Of a stretch of DNA of 43,753 nucleotides, positions 7,306 through 15,955 are shown in pieces. Numbering within the stretch: the stretch's first letter is position 1; each line of letters begins with the position of its first letter. Source of the stretch: CAYYJM01 sp964471755 (GTDB lineage Bacteria > Planctomycetota > Planctomycetia > Gemmatales > Gemmataceae); the NCBI GenBank assembly GCA_964471755.1, contig CAYYJM010000018.1, forward strand, positions 1-43,753, written 5' to 3'. Under the pieces are notes generated by a model, which had not been told where the DNA came from, searched no databases, and was given only the letters and a program-made list of their open reading frames with translations. The translations under genes were made by a program, and so were the position numbers.

Positions 7306-8102
7306 TGGGGAGTCTCCGTCACTTCCTGCGATGTCTCGGCAATCAGCGCGTCCGCACTGGTCGGAGTCGGCCGGGTGCTGGTTTCCTCCTCCGTCAGGGT
7401 AAGGAAGACGTCCTCCAGGGAGCCGTCCACGCGGGCCTGGCTGCGGAGAGTTTCGACGGTGCCACAACCGATGAGCCGGCCGGCTCGCAGGATGCCGATG
7501 CGATCGGCCAGTTCCTCGACGACGTCCAGGGAGTGCGACGACAGGAAGATCGTGCAGCCGCGATCGGCCTCCTGACGGAGCAGATCCTTCAGCAGACGGA
7601 CGCTGCGCGGATCGAGGCCGACCGTCGGCTCATCAGTGATCAGCACGCTCGGCTGATGCACCAGGGCGGCGGCGAAGACCGTCCGCTGCCGCATGCCGTG
7701 TGAGTAGCGTTCGGTCAACTCATCGACGAAGCCGTCCAGCTCGAACTGGCGGATGACGACGGCGAGTCGTTCGCGTGCCACCTCGCGATCGAGACCGTAC
7801 ATGCTGGCGACGAACTGGAGGAACTCCCGGCCGGTCAGTTTCTCGTACAGGTAGGGCTGATCCGGGACGTAGGCCAGCAACTGGCGGGCCTGCTGGCCCT
7901 GAGTGCGGATGTCGAAGCCGGCGATGCGAACGGTGCCCGACGTCGGAAAGAGCAGGCCGCACATCATCTTGATGGTCGTGGTCTTGCCGGCACCGTTGGG
8001 ACCAAGGAACGCGAACAGTTCGCCGGCCGGGATCGTCAGGGTGAGATCCTCGACCGCGTCGCGGGTGCCGTAACGCTTCGTAACCTGGAGAAGTTCGATC
8101 AT
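7302..8102 (-). CDS. ABC transporter ATP-binding protein
   Basis: The 266-residue nucleotide-binding subunit energises the permease encoded downstream. Walker A is GPNGAGKTT at 34-42, the Q-loop region is YVPDQPYLYEKLTGRE, and the signature motif is a variant, YSHGMRQR, of the type common in ABC-2 exporters. Walker B is VLITDEPTVGLDP and the switch histidine is in SSHSLD. The start at 8102 has GAGG about five bases upstream. The gene is the middle of a three-gene minus-strand operon: an envelope protein 17 bp upstream and the permease overlapping at the 3' end. Export rather than import is inferred from subfamily features and the absence of a binding protein. Confidence 0.95.
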   Translation of the reverse strand: MIELLQVTKRYGTRDAVEDLTLTIPAGELFAFLGPNGAGKTTTIKMMCGLLFPTSGTVRIAGFDIRTQGQQARQLLAYVPDQPYLYEKLTGREFLQFVASMYGLDREVARERLAVVIRQFELDGFVDELTERYSHGMRQRTVFAAALVHQPSVLITDEPTVGLDPRSVRLLKDLLRQEADRGCTIFLSSHSLDVVEELADRIGILRAGRLIGCGTVETLRSQARVDGSLEDVFLTLTEEETSTRPTPTSADALIAETSQEVTETPQ

Positions 8103-8119
8103 GGGGCCTCGCGGAGCCG

Positions 8120-9016
8120 TTAGCGGTCAGTGTTCAGGTCGGCACGCTGGATGACGATCCGTTGTCCCTGATACTCCGACTCCTGCCGGACGACCAGGTC
8201 GGTGCCAACCTGCACGTAGACACGCGGCCGGGTCTCGGAGTCGTAGGCGATGACGTGGCATACGATCCTGGGGTTGCCAGGGAGTTCCTGAGTTTCCGGC
8301 AGGACGCGTGCCTCGACATACTGGATCTCGGCCTTGTTCGTGCCGGAGGCGGCGTTCAGCAGCGATGCGACCGGATCGAGCATCGGCTGGTCCCAGGTCT
8401 GGCCCGGTCGCAGGCCGCGAATGCGGTTGACCAGGTGGAGCGGCAGCATGATCGCCCCGTTGTTCGGCAGCTTCGTTTGTGGGATCGGGAAGGGCTCGAA
8501 CGTGCTTAACCCGGGCACCTGCATCGTGAATTCGCCGGTGAGGAAACCATCGGCCACGGTTCCGGTCCCCTTCGCGGTGGCCTTCGCGATCTTGACGAGG
8601 ATCTCGATGTCGAACTCCAGGTCAAACTCGAAGCTTCGCAGGCGCAGTTCCTCCTTATCGACGCGCTCGACGCTCGCCATCTTGCGCAGGGTGATCGGCC
8701 CGAAGCGGAGCGGAGCGGCCTTACTCACGCTGCTGGTGGTCAACTCGGTGTGAAAGGAGATCGTGTCGTCCTGCGGGTGATACTTCACCCAGGAACGGGC
8801 CGTGTGGCCGAGGACCCGGTCGGACGGTTCCTTCGCGCCGATGTACACCTTCCAGGTGATCGGATGCCGTTCCCCCTGGGCCTCGTCGAGGAGATCGACG
8901 AAGTACGGCGGTGGCTGACGGGCCAGGAACAGAGGTCGGACCTCTTTCCAGAGCAGAGGGCCCGTGGTCCCCAGCCAGCCGAGAACGATCACAACACAAA
9001 GCCAGCGTGGCGGCAT
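8120..9016 (-). CDS. Membrane-anchored or secreted hypothetical protein, first gene of the ABC operon
   Basis: I do not recognise this 298-residue family. It starts with a hydrophobic segment (WLCVVIVLGWLG, about 5-16) that acts as a signal peptide or membrane anchor, then has a mainly polar, beta-rich body with no catalytic motif that I can see. The start at 9016 has AGGTG about six bases upstream. It is 17 bp from the ATPase gene, so co-transcription with the ABC pair is likely, and it may be an accessory or cargo-binding subunit. That role is inference from position only. Confidence 0.75.
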   Translation of the reverse strand: MPPRWLCVVIVLGWLGTTGPLLWKEVRPLFLARQPPPYFVDLLDEAQGERHPITWKVYIGAKEPSDRVLGHTARSWVKYHPQDDTISFHTELTTSSVSKAAPLRFGPITLRKMASVERVDKEELRLRSFEFDLEFDIEILVKIAKATAKGTGTVADGFLTGEFTMQVPGLSTFEPFPIPQTKLPNNGAIMLPLHLVNRIRGLRPGQTWDQPMLDPVASLLNAASGTNKAEIQYVEARVLPETQELPGNPRIVCHVIAYDSETRPRVYVQVGTDLVVRQESEYQGQRIVIQRADLNTDR

Positions 9017-9131
9017 GGTCGCACCTGTGGATCGGTTTCCGGCACATTGTCACGCGCGGAGGCCGGCCAGCCCAGAGATTACCTGTTAGATTCATGGTAG
9101 AGCGCCAGGGCAAGAGAGAAGAGAGGCGGTC

Positions 9132-9791
9132 ATGGCCTGGATCTGGCACGTACGGTTATTTCCGCTCTTCGAGCTGTACCTGGCCGTGATGTTCCTCGTC
9201 GGACTGGCCGTGCGCGTGCGCCAGTATCGCGAGGTCGTTCACCTGGTCTTCGCGTTCCCGAACCGCTGGCCGCGCGTCGTCCAGTTGGTCCGGCAGCACG
9301 TTCACATCCTCTGCACCTGGGGCACGATCTTGCCACTGGTCCTCTCCGCCCTGCTGCTGGCGGTGCAGCTGTTCATCCGCTGGTTCCTCCTGCCCGGAGC
9401 GGTCCTGACCGTGGCGTCGCTACTGGAACTCTGGCCGATGCTGCCGGTCGTCCTCCTCGCCCTGGCGGGCATGATCGGCTACGACGTTTACCTGCTGCTG
9501 ACGGTCGGCGAGATCGACCGGCCGGCACTGGAGAAGCAACTCGACAAGGCCGAATACTGGCTCCGGTCCTGGACCGCGCCGATGGTCCGCGTCCTGTCGC
9601 TGGGCTTCGTCAATCCACGGGCCATCGTTCAGCAGGAGGTGGCCGGGGCCCTGGTGGCGGCGAGCGAGTTGATGAACCGATCGCTGTACACCGTCGCGCT
9701 ACAGGCCGGCTTCCGCACCCTTTATGGCCTGGCTCTCTGGACCACCTACCTTCTCCAGCCGTGGCTGCGGACCTGGCTTTCAGGCGGATGA
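9132..9791 (+). CDS. Hypothetical integral membrane protein
   Basis: A 219-residue protein of unrecognised family. Hydrophobic spans are visible at about 9-27, 59-82 and 86-123, and a weaker one near 185-205. Between them is a charged, probably cytoplasmic stretch (VGEIDRPALEKQLDKAEYW, about 123-142) with a predicted amphipathic helix. The ATG at 9132 has GAGAGG at 9120-9125. It is divergent from the ABC operon with about 115 bp between start codons, and 128 bp before the next same-strand gene. No function is assigned. Confidence 0.75.
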   Translation: MAWIWHVRLFPLFELYLAVMFLVGLAVRVRQYREVVHLVFAFPNRWPRVVQLVRQHVHILCTWGTILPLVLSALLLAVQLFIRWFLLPGAVLTVASLLELWPMLPVVLLALAGMIGYDVYLLLTVGEIDRPALEKQLDKAEYWLRSWTAPMVRVLSLGFVNPRAIVQQEVAGALVAASELMNRSLYTVALQAGFRTLYGLALWTTYLLQPWLRTWLSGG

Positions 9792-9919
9792 GAGGCGACA
9801 AAACCGATTCCCTCGACAAAATCACTCCAGGTGTCAAGTTTTACCCATCCGCATGCCGATGGATACCACGACACCAGGAATGGCCGGGGCGAGGACGAGA
9901 GCCGAACACCGAGGGTGGC

Positions 9920-10816
9920 ATGAACGGACGATGGATCATCCCGGGAACGCTGATCGCGCTGGTGCTGGCGACGCAACCGGCCCTCGCGCAACCAGCAGAC
10001 CCGACCGAAACCAGCAGTAATCCGCTCCTGAACCAGTACGGCGCGCCGTTCCGGCAGCCACTGGGTCCGGGCCTGGAAAACCCACCGCCCCCGGCACCGC
10101 CCCTGCCGCCGGTGACCACCCTGTCGCCGTACATCATGGGCGTCACGTCGCATCCGGACGGCTGCTGTGGTCCGGGTGGCCGCAACGGGCCGATCAGCTG
10201 GGAACTCTACGCCCGCAGCGGTACGGCCGTCTCGTTCGGCAATCCCTTCGCCGGCGACCTGAACCTCGGCTGGGCGGTGCAAGGCGGGGCGCGCACCCTC
10301 TTCTTCGATCAGCCCATGATCAGCGCCTGGGTCCTGGACCTCGGCATCACCAACATCTACCAGACCGCTGGGGGAGACCACACGTACCGACTGATCAACT
10401 TCCCCGAAATCGTCAATAACCAGCATGTGACCCTTCCGCAGAAGTTCCTGACCGGCGACTATCTGAACCGGACTCTGGTCGGCGCGTCGATCGGCCGCGA
10501 GTGCTGGCTGATCGGGTCCGCGCGGCATCCGCGCTTCGACGAACCCGGCGGCTGGAACTGGCGGGCGGGCTGGGACGTCGGCGGACGCTGGGGTAATGCC
10601 AAGTTCATGCCGAACGAGGCTCGCCACCTCCACGAGGTGGTCGGCGGCATCTTCGTGGCCGCCCACTCGGACCTCGAATTTTCCTGCGGTGCCTGCGTCT
10701 TCCAGTTCGGCTTCCGAATGGAGTACGGCTACACCTGGAACGACGTCATCCAGTCGCAGAACCGGGCCGACGTGCAGGATCTCCTGTTCATGTGGAACAG
10801 CGGCGTACGCTTCTGA
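9920..10816 (+). CDS. Secreted protein, putative outer-membrane beta-barrel
   Basis: The 298-residue protein begins with a clear signal peptide (MNGRWIIPGTLIALVLA, cleavage likely after ALA near residue 23). A Pro-rich linker (NPPPPAPPLPPV) follows, then a long segment with alternating polar and aromatic residues. It ends in a phenylalanine (WNSGVRF), as many outer-membrane barrels do. It resembles the general style of planctomycete BBP7-like barrel proteins, but I cannot confirm the family. The ATG at 9920 follows GAGGG at 9911-9915; the reading frame extends upstream without a better start. Its stop lies four bases from the stop of convergent lpxB. Confidence 0.72.
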   Translation: MNGRWIIPGTLIALVLATQPALAQPADPTETSSNPLLNQYGAPFRQPLGPGLENPPPPAPPLPPVTTLSPYIMGVTSHPDGCCGPGGRNGPISWELYARSGTAVSFGNPFAGDLNLGWAVQGGARTLFFDQPMISAWVLDLGITNIYQTAGGDHTYRLINFPEIVNNQHVTLPQKFLTGDYLNRTLVGASIGRECWLIGSARHPRFDEPGGWNWRAGWDVGGRWGNAKFMPNEARHLHEVVGGIFVAAHSDLEFSCGACVFQFGFRMEYGYTWNDVIQSQNRADVQDLLFMWNSGVRF

Positions 10817-10820
10817 TCGG

Positions 10821-11969
10821 TCACGCCGCCCGCCGGTGCGGCCGACTCTGGACCAGTTCCAGGACGCGGCCGGCGGCCCGTTCGCAGGCTCCCGGCTCAG
10901 CGACGCGGTCGCGCAGGGTGTTCAGTTCGTCGATGACCGCCGCGTGTTCCGCGGGATGGTCGAGCCAGCGCAGGATGTGTCCGGACAGTTCCGGGCTGTA
11001 GCAGCGGGCTCCGAAGTATTCCGGGAACAGTTCCTTCTCGGCCAGAAGGTTGACCAGCGTGATGTACTTCACCGCCTTGAGAAGATGACCGAGCGGAACC
11101 ACCGACCAGTGCTGGCGGTAGACGATCGTCGTCGGCTTGCGGCGATAGAGCAGTTCCAGGCTGATCGAGCCGGAGCAGGCCATGCAGGAATGCGACAATT
11201 CGATCACCTCGGGCGTTCGGCCGGAGTGGATCTCGATCGGCAGTCGGCGGTCGCCCAGGGCCTCGCGGGCGCGCTCGGCATGTTCGGGCTTGAGGCAGGC
11301 GACCAGGAATCGCACGTCCGGCCGGCTCGCGTGGATGCGCTCGGCAGCGTTGAAGAGCGTCGGCAGATTGTAGTGCAACTCGGAACGACGCGAACCGGGC
11401 AGGATACCGATGATCGGCGTGCCGGGGCAACGCTGCTCGGCCAGGAAAGCCGGGTCGAGCTTCTGCTGGGCCAGTTCGTCGAAGTAGGGATGGCCAACGA
11501 ACTCGGCCTCGACACCGCGCTGACGATACCACTCCGGCTCGAACGGCAGCGATGCGAGGACGCGATCGACGGAGCGGCGCATCTTGTTGACGCGCCAGCG
11601 AGCCCAGCCCCAGATCTGCGGCGGAACGAAGTAGACGACCGGAATCCCCAGCGAGCGCGCCGCCGCCGCCAGGTGCCAGTGGAAACCGGGATAGTCGATC
11701 AGCACGACGGCGTCGGGCCGGGTCCGACGCAGATGGGTCGTGGCCAGCTTCAGGATCGAGGCGAACTTCGACAGATTGGCGAGAACCTGCCAGATGCCGA
11801 CGACGGCCAGGTCACACAGGGGGTAGAGCAGCTCGCAGCCGGCCTCGGCCATGCGCGAGCCGCCCAGGCCGGTGAAGGTCGCCTCGGGGCACTGGCGTCG
11901 CAGGGCGTGGATCAGGCTGGATCCGTGCAGGTCGCCGCTGGGCTCCCCTGCGGAAACGAACAGTCGCAT
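10821..11969 (-). CDS. lpxB: Lipid-A-disaccharide synthase
   Basis: Peripheral inner-membrane glycosyltransferase (family GT19) that joins UDP-2,3-diacylglucosamine and lipid X to make the lipid A disaccharide. The 382-residue length is normal. Typical motifs are the N-terminal FVSAGEPSGDLHG, FTGLGGSRM, VVLIDYPGFHW, YFVPPQIWGWARWR, EFVGHPY and ILPGSRRSEL. The ATG at 11969 has AAGGAG about eight bases upstream; the reading frame extends 19 codons further without a ribosome binding site. It is the last gene of an aroC / hypothetical / lpxB run. Its presence indicates an LPS-type outer membrane. Confidence 0.96.
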   Translation of the reverse strand: MRLFVSAGEPSGDLHGSSLIHALRRQCPEATFTGLGGSRMAEAGCELLYPLCDLAVVGIWQVLANLSKFASILKLATTHLRRTRPDAVVLIDYPGFHWHLAAAARSLGIPVVYFVPPQIWGWARWRVNKMRRSVDRVLASLPFEPEWYRQRGVEAEFVGHPYFDELAQQKLDPAFLAEQRCPGTPIIGILPGSRRSELHYNLPTLFNAAERIHASRPDVRFLVACLKPEHAERAREALGDRRLPIEIHSGRTPEVIELSHSCMACSGSISLELLYRRKPTTIVYRQHWSVVPLGHLLKAVKYITLVNLLAEKELFPEYFGARCYSPELSGHILRWLDHPAEHAAVIDELNTLRDRVAEPGACERAAGRVLELVQSRPHRRAA

Positions 11970-12080
11970 GGCTCGTCTCTCCTTGACCCGTGAGCGAAGC
12001 GAACGGCCCTGCGCCGTGGGCTCCAACGGATTCGCACTCGGAGTGCAGAGCCTATCGCGATTCCGACCTCCACCACAAGA

Positions 12081-12398
12081 TCAGTGTTCGATCTGCATCC
12101 ATTCCGGCGACGCCGCCTCGTAGCGCGAATACGTCTCGTCGCGGTCGATCGGCACGAACGCCAGGTCGGCTCGGTGCAACTCGGTCGCCAGTAGATCGGC
12201 AATCACGGCCTCGATCAGATACTGCCGCGAAAGGACGCCGTCGTCCTCCTCGAAGCTCGTCGTCTCGGCGAAGACCTTCTCGAAATCGTCGGGTCGGCCA
12301 CGGAGCATCTGCGTCCAGAAGCCGCTCAGACGAGCGGAGAACTGGCCGGTCGTCTCGCCGGGCCGCGACTGGACGGTCAGGCACAGGTAGGCGTCCAC
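12081..12398 (-). CDS. Conserved-looking small hypothetical protein between aroC and lpxB
   Basis: A 105-residue soluble acidic protein of unrecognised family. It starts with a short beta segment (AYLCLTVQSRPGE) and contains an acidic helical stretch (RPDDFEKVFAETTSFEEDD). There is no signal peptide or membrane span. The GTG at 12398 has GGGAG nine bases upstream. It begins 19 bp after the aroC stop and ends 111 bp before lpxB, so it is probably co-transcribed with aroC. No function is assigned. Confidence 0.72.
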   Translation of the reverse strand: MDAYLCLTVQSRPGETTGQFSARLSGFWTQMLRGRPDDFEKVFAETTSFEEDDGVLSRQYLIEAVIADLLATELHRADLAFVPIDRDETYSRYEAASPEWMQIEH

Positions 12399-12417
12399 GG
12401 TCTTTCTCCCTCGCGCG

Positions 12418-13527
12418 TCAGGATCGGGGAGTCCGTTCGCCGCACTGGGCGCGGAAGCGCAGCCAGTGATCGACCAGGACGAGACAGATCATCGCCTCGC
12501 CCATGGGAACGAAGCGCGGCAGGAGACATGGATCGTGCCGGCCGCGGGTCAGGATCTCCGTCGGTTCTCCCTCGCGGGTGACGGTCGGCTGCGAGCGTGG
12601 CAGACTGCTCGTCGGCTTGATCGCCACCCGACAGATAATCGGCTCGCCCGAGGTGATGCCGCCGAGCATGCCGCCGTGCCGGTTCGTCTGGGTGCCGATC
12701 GGCGGTTTCCGTTCGGCGTTCGGTACGAAGAGGTCGTTGTGTTCGCTGCCGCGCATCCGGGCGACGGCGAAGCCGGCTCCGTATTCAAAGGCGACGACGG
12801 CCGGCAGCGACAGCAGGGCCTTGGCCAGGTCGGCCTTGACTTTGTCGAAGACCGGCTCGCCCCAGCCGGTCGGCACGCCGGTCGCGACCAGTTCGCAGAT
12901 GCCGCCGATCGAGTCCTGGTCCTTACGCACGCGCTCGATCAGTTCGATCATGCGGAACGCGGCGGCGGAGTCGGGACAGCGTACCGGCGTGGCCTCGACC
13001 TGTTCCAGGGTCGGCGTCGTCGGGTCGGCCACGTCGGCGATCACGTCGCCGACCTGCTTGACGAAGCCCAGGACGCGGACGCCGAGACCGGCGAGGAGCT
13101 TCCGCGCGACCGCCCCGGCGGCGACACGGCAGATCGTCTCGCGGGCGCTGGATCGACCGCCGCCGCGATAGTCGCGCAGGCCGAACTTCGCGTCGAAGGT
13201 GAAGTCGGCATGGCCGGGCCGATACCTGTCCTTGATGTCGGCGTAGTCACGGCTGCGCTGGTCCTGATTACGAAAGGCGATGCCGATCGGCGTGCCGTCA
13301 GTGACGCCCTCGAAGACGCCGGACCAGATTTCCGGTAGGTCTTCCTCGTCGCGCTGGGTGACGAGATGCGACTGGCCCGGCCGACGGCGGCGTAGGTCGG
13401 GGAGCAGATCCTCGACGCTCAACGGCAGACCGGGCGGACAGCCGTCGATGATGACGAGGTAGCCGGGGCCATGACTGACGCCGGCCGTGGTGACTCGAAA
13501 GCGTTCGCCGAACGTGTTGCCAGGCAT
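12418..13527 (-). CDS. aroC: Chorismate synthase
   Basis: Last shikimate-pathway enzyme: converts EPSP to chorismate using reduced FMN. The 369-residue protein opens with the family signature NTFGERFRVTTAGVSHGPG, and contains RPGHADFTFDAKFG, DYRGGGRSSARET, GFAVARMRGSEHND and the late signature NRHGGMLGGITSGEPI. It starts at the ATG at 13527. The divergent space upstream holds the large inverted repeat at 13.7 kb, so that repeat lies near its promoter. Confidence 0.98.
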   Translation of the reverse strand: MPGNTFGERFRVTTAGVSHGPGYLVIIDGCPPGLPLSVEDLLPDLRRRRPGQSHLVTQRDEEDLPEIWSGVFEGVTDGTPIGIAFRNQDQRSRDYADIKDRYRPGHADFTFDAKFGLRDYRGGGRSSARETICRVAAGAVARKLLAGLGVRVLGFVKQVGDVIADVADPTTPTLEQVEATPVRCPDSAAAFRMIELIERVRKDQDSIGGICELVATGVPTGWGEPVFDKVKADLAKALLSLPAVVAFEYGAGFAVARMRGSEHNDLFVPNAERKPPIGTQTNRHGGMLGGITSGEPIICRVAIKPTSSLPRSQPTVTREGEPTEILTRGRHDPCLLPRFVPMGEAMICLVLVDHWLRFRAQCGERTPRS

Positions 13528-13656
13528 GGGAGTGTCTCATTCAAGCAGCGACCGCCCTGGATGAGCGGGACGCAGGCACGAACCGCGTCTGTTAGTCGAT
13601 TGTCCTCGACCGCCGCCAGGGTGGCAACGGCACTTTCGGAAGGTCTGACTGTCTGG

Positions 13657-13833
13657 CTTTCTCACTTTTTTGGACTGCGGCGATTCTTCGCCGCTCTGGC
13701 TTTCTCCCTCGGACGACGCCAGGCAAGTCAGAAAGTCAGAAAGGAAGAGCGGCGAAGAATCGCCGCAGTCCAAAAAAGTGAGAAAGTCAGAAAGGAAGAG
13801 CGGCGAAGAATCGCCGCAGTCCAAAAAAGTCAG
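13657..13833. repeat. Cluster of three palindromic units (GGACTGCGG / AGTCCAAAAAAGT family)
   Basis: Positions 13657-13697 and 13746-13786 are perfect 41-bp reverse complements. A second direct copy follows, because 13731-13781 and 13782-13832 repeat with a 51-bp period, differing near the end. Each unit contains its own hairpin, CGGCGA-AGAA-TCGCCG, next to AGTCCAAAAAAGT. The same family recurs as an inverted pair at 36423-36528. The cluster fills the divergent space between aroC and the next gene. No transposase and no target-site duplication was seen. Confidence 0.9.
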
Positions 13834-13939
13834 AACCGGAAGCCAGACCAATGTCGACCCGGATTTTCTCCCGTCGGCGCTGACTCTTCCGGCGGAAGCC
13901 ATACCTTATCACACGAACCCTCCGCGCGGAGATCCTGCC

Positions 13940-14374
13940 ATGCGACTCACGGCCTCGTTCCTTGCTCTGCTTCTCCTTCCGACCGTCCTCCTCGCCCGGG
14001 ACACGAAGCGTTACGGCATCCCCCTGGACCTGAAGACCTTTCCCCAGGCGACGCCGCAGGAGACGCTCGCGTCCGTCATCAAGGCCATCGACAGCAAACG
14101 CATCGATTATCTCGTCGCCCAGCTGGCGAATCCGACGTTCGTCGATGAGCGGGTCAAGCGGCTCTACGACGGCAATTTCTCTGAACAGTTGGCCGACACC
14201 ACGGCCCGGCTCGATCCGGGCACCGTCAAGCTGCTGAACCGCCTGGTCAAGGAAGGCGAATGGCGAACCGCCGAGGACCTCGCCCTGCTCTCGACAAGGT
14301 CGATCGCGAATCGAAGCGTCTACATGAAGAAAATCGGCGACCGTTGGTTCCTCGAAAACAAGCAGAGCCCCTGA
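13940..14374 (+). CDS. Small secreted hypothetical protein
   Basis: The 144-residue protein has a clear signal peptide (MRLTASFLALLLLPTVLLA, cleavage near 19-20). The mature part is helical and charged, with no cysteines and no recognised domain. The ATG at 13940 follows GGAGA at 13928-13932; the frame is open further upstream, but only through the repeat cluster. Its stop codon is two bases before the threonine aldolase start, so the two are probably translationally coupled. The function is unknown. Confidence 0.78.
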   Translation: MRLTASFLALLLLPTVLLARDTKRYGIPLDLKTFPQATPQETLASVIKAIDSKRIDYLVAQLANPTFVDERVKRLYDGNFSEQLADTTARLDPGTVKLLNRLVKEGEWRTAEDLALLSTRSIANRSVYMKKIGDRWFLENKQSP

Positions 14375-14376
14375 CT

Positions 14377-15438
14377 ATGGAACTCATCGACCTGCGCAGT
14401 GATACCATCACCCGTCCGACGCCCGGCATGCGGGCCGCCATGGCCGCGGCCGAGGTCGGCGACGATGTCTGGGGCGAAGACCCGACCATCCACCGCCTCG
14501 AAGCTCGCGTTGCCGAGTTGCTCGGCAAGGAGGCGGCCCTCTACGTCCCGTCCGGGACGATGTCGAACCAGATCGCCGTCCGGGTCCACACCCGGCCCGG
14601 CGACGAAATCCTCATCGACGAGAACGCCCACATTCACGTCTACGAGGCCGGCGGCCCGGCGGTGCTGTCCGGTGTCACCTGCCACACGTTCCCCGGCAAC
14701 TCCGGCATCCTGAGCCTGAGCCAGCTCCAGGACCAGGTCCGGCCGATCAACGAGCATCTCGTTCGCACCCGGCTCGTCTGCCTGGAGAACACGCACAACC
14801 GCGGCGGCGGCCGAATCTATCCCCTGGCCGAGATTCAGAAGATCGGAACGTGGGCGCACGCCGCCGGCCTGGCCATGCACCTGGACGGTGCCCGGCTCTG
14901 GAACGCCATCGTCGCCACGGGCACGCCGGCCGCCACCTGGGCCGCCTCGTTCGACACCGTCTCGGTCTGCTTCAGCAAGGGCCTCGGTGCCCCGGTCGGC
15001 TCCGCTCTCGCTGGTCCACGCGAGTTGATCGCACGGGCCCGGTTCGCCCGCAAACTCTTCGGCGGAGCCATGCGTCAGGCCGGTATCCTCGCCGCCGGGG
15101 CGCTGTACGCGCTCGACCATCACATCGAGCGTCTGGCCGAGGATCACACCAATGCCCAGGTGATCGCCCGCGCCGTCGAGGCGACGCCGGGCCTCGAACT
15201 CACGCCGCCGCAGGTCGATACGAACATCCTCTGGATTCGCGTCGATCCCCGCCTGGGCACCCCGGCCGACCTGGCCGCCCGCTTCAAGGAAGAAGGGATT
15301 CTCTTCTACCCCGCGAGCCGAACGCAGCTGCGTGCCTGTACCCACCTGGACGTCTCCCGCGCTCAGGCCGAGACGGTCGCGCGGGCGATCCGCCGACTGG
15401 CCGGGACGACCGTTCCCGTCGGCGCGACCCCGACTTGA
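14377..15438 (+). CDS. ltaE: Low-specificity L-threonine aldolase
   Basis: PLP enzyme splitting threonine or allo-threonine to glycine and acetaldehyde. The 353-residue protein starts with the family signature IDLRSDTITRPTPGMR and contains GDDVWGEDPT, ALYVPSGTMSNQIA, ENTHNRGGGRIYPL, HLDGARLWNA and the PLP lysine at about K201 (CFSKGLGAPVGSAL). The ATG at 14377 is two bases after the upstream stop and lacks a strong Shine-Dalgarno, which suggests coupling. An upstream-extended frame overlapping the previous gene is rejected. The product is cytoplasmic, linking threonine and glycine metabolism. A promoter for the next gene overlaps its stop codon. Confidence 0.95.
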   Translation: MELIDLRSDTITRPTPGMRAAMAAAEVGDDVWGEDPTIHRLEARVAELLGKEAALYVPSGTMSNQIAVRVHTRPGDEILIDENAHIHVYEAGGPAVLSGVTCHTFPGNSGILSLSQLQDQVRPINEHLVRTRLVCLENTHNRGGGRIYPLAEIQKIGTWAHAAGLAMHLDGARLWNAIVATGTPAATWAASFDTVSVCFSKGLGAPVGSALAGPRELIARARFARKLFGGAMRQAGILAAGALYALDHHIERLAEDHTNAQVIARAVEATPGLELTPPQVDTNILWIRVDPRLGTPADLAARFKEEGILFYPASRTQLRACTHLDVSRAQAETVARAIRRLAGTTVPVGATPT

Positions 15439-15463
15439 GATAACGAGTCGAGGCTGCTAGAAT
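15435..15463 (+). promoter_or_regulatory. Strong candidate sigma-70-type promoter
   Basis: TTGAGA (15435-15440) and TAGAAT (15458-15463) each match five of six consensus bases and are separated by exactly 17 bp. The -35 box overlaps the ltaE stop codon. Start of transcription would be near 15470, giving a leader of about 48 nt for the RsbW-like gene. Confidence 0.65.
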
Positions 15464-15517
15464 AAAAGCATGGGATGAACGGAACGCCGGCTCCAGCCAG
15501 GCTTTGGGAGGCACACC

Positions 15518-15955
15518 ATGGCCCAGGCGATTCCCTGGACGCTGACCATCCACAGCGATCTCCATCTGCTCGCCCTGGCGCGGGCCTTCGTGGAAGGCGT
15601 TTGCCGGGTCGGTGGCTTCGACGAGAACACCACCCACGCCGTCGTCCTGGCCACGGACGAGGCGATGAACAACGTCATCCGCCACGCTCACCAGGGCAAG
15701 ACGGATCTACCGATCCAGATCCTCTGCTTTCTGCACCCCGACCGGATCGAGATCCAGCTCCACGACGAGGGAGAGCCGTTCGACATCGCCCAGGTGCCGT
15801 TCCTCGATCCGGCCGAGCTGCGCATCGGCGGTCGCGGCGTCTTCCTGATGCGGCGACTGATGGACGAACTGACCACCTGCGCCCGTCCCGATCGCGGCAA
15901 TGTCCTGCGCATGGTCAAGCGCTGTGCCTCGCATCGGCCCTGCCAACCCAACTGA
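15518..15955 (+). CDS. RsbW-like anti-sigma factor / serine kinase (HATPase_c)
   Basis: A 145-residue GHKL-type ATPase domain of the kind that binds sigma factors or phosphorylates anti-sigma antagonists. The N-box is ATDEAMNNVIRHAH, the G1 box HDEGEPFD and the G2 box GGRGVFLMRRLMDEL. The ATG at 15518 follows GGGAGG at 15506-15511. There is no linked antagonist (STAS) or sigma gene nearby, but a FlgM-like small protein is encoded 380 bp downstream. It has its own promoter, so it is probably transcribed alone. The family call is sound; the partner is unknown. Confidence 0.88.
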   Translation: MAQAIPWTLTIHSDLHLLALARAFVEGVCRVGGFDENTTHAVVLATDEAMNNVIRHAHQGKTDLPIQILCFLHPDRIEIQLHDEGEPFDIAQVPFLDPAELRIGGRGVFLMRRLMDELTTCARPDRGNVLRMVKRCASHRPCQPN

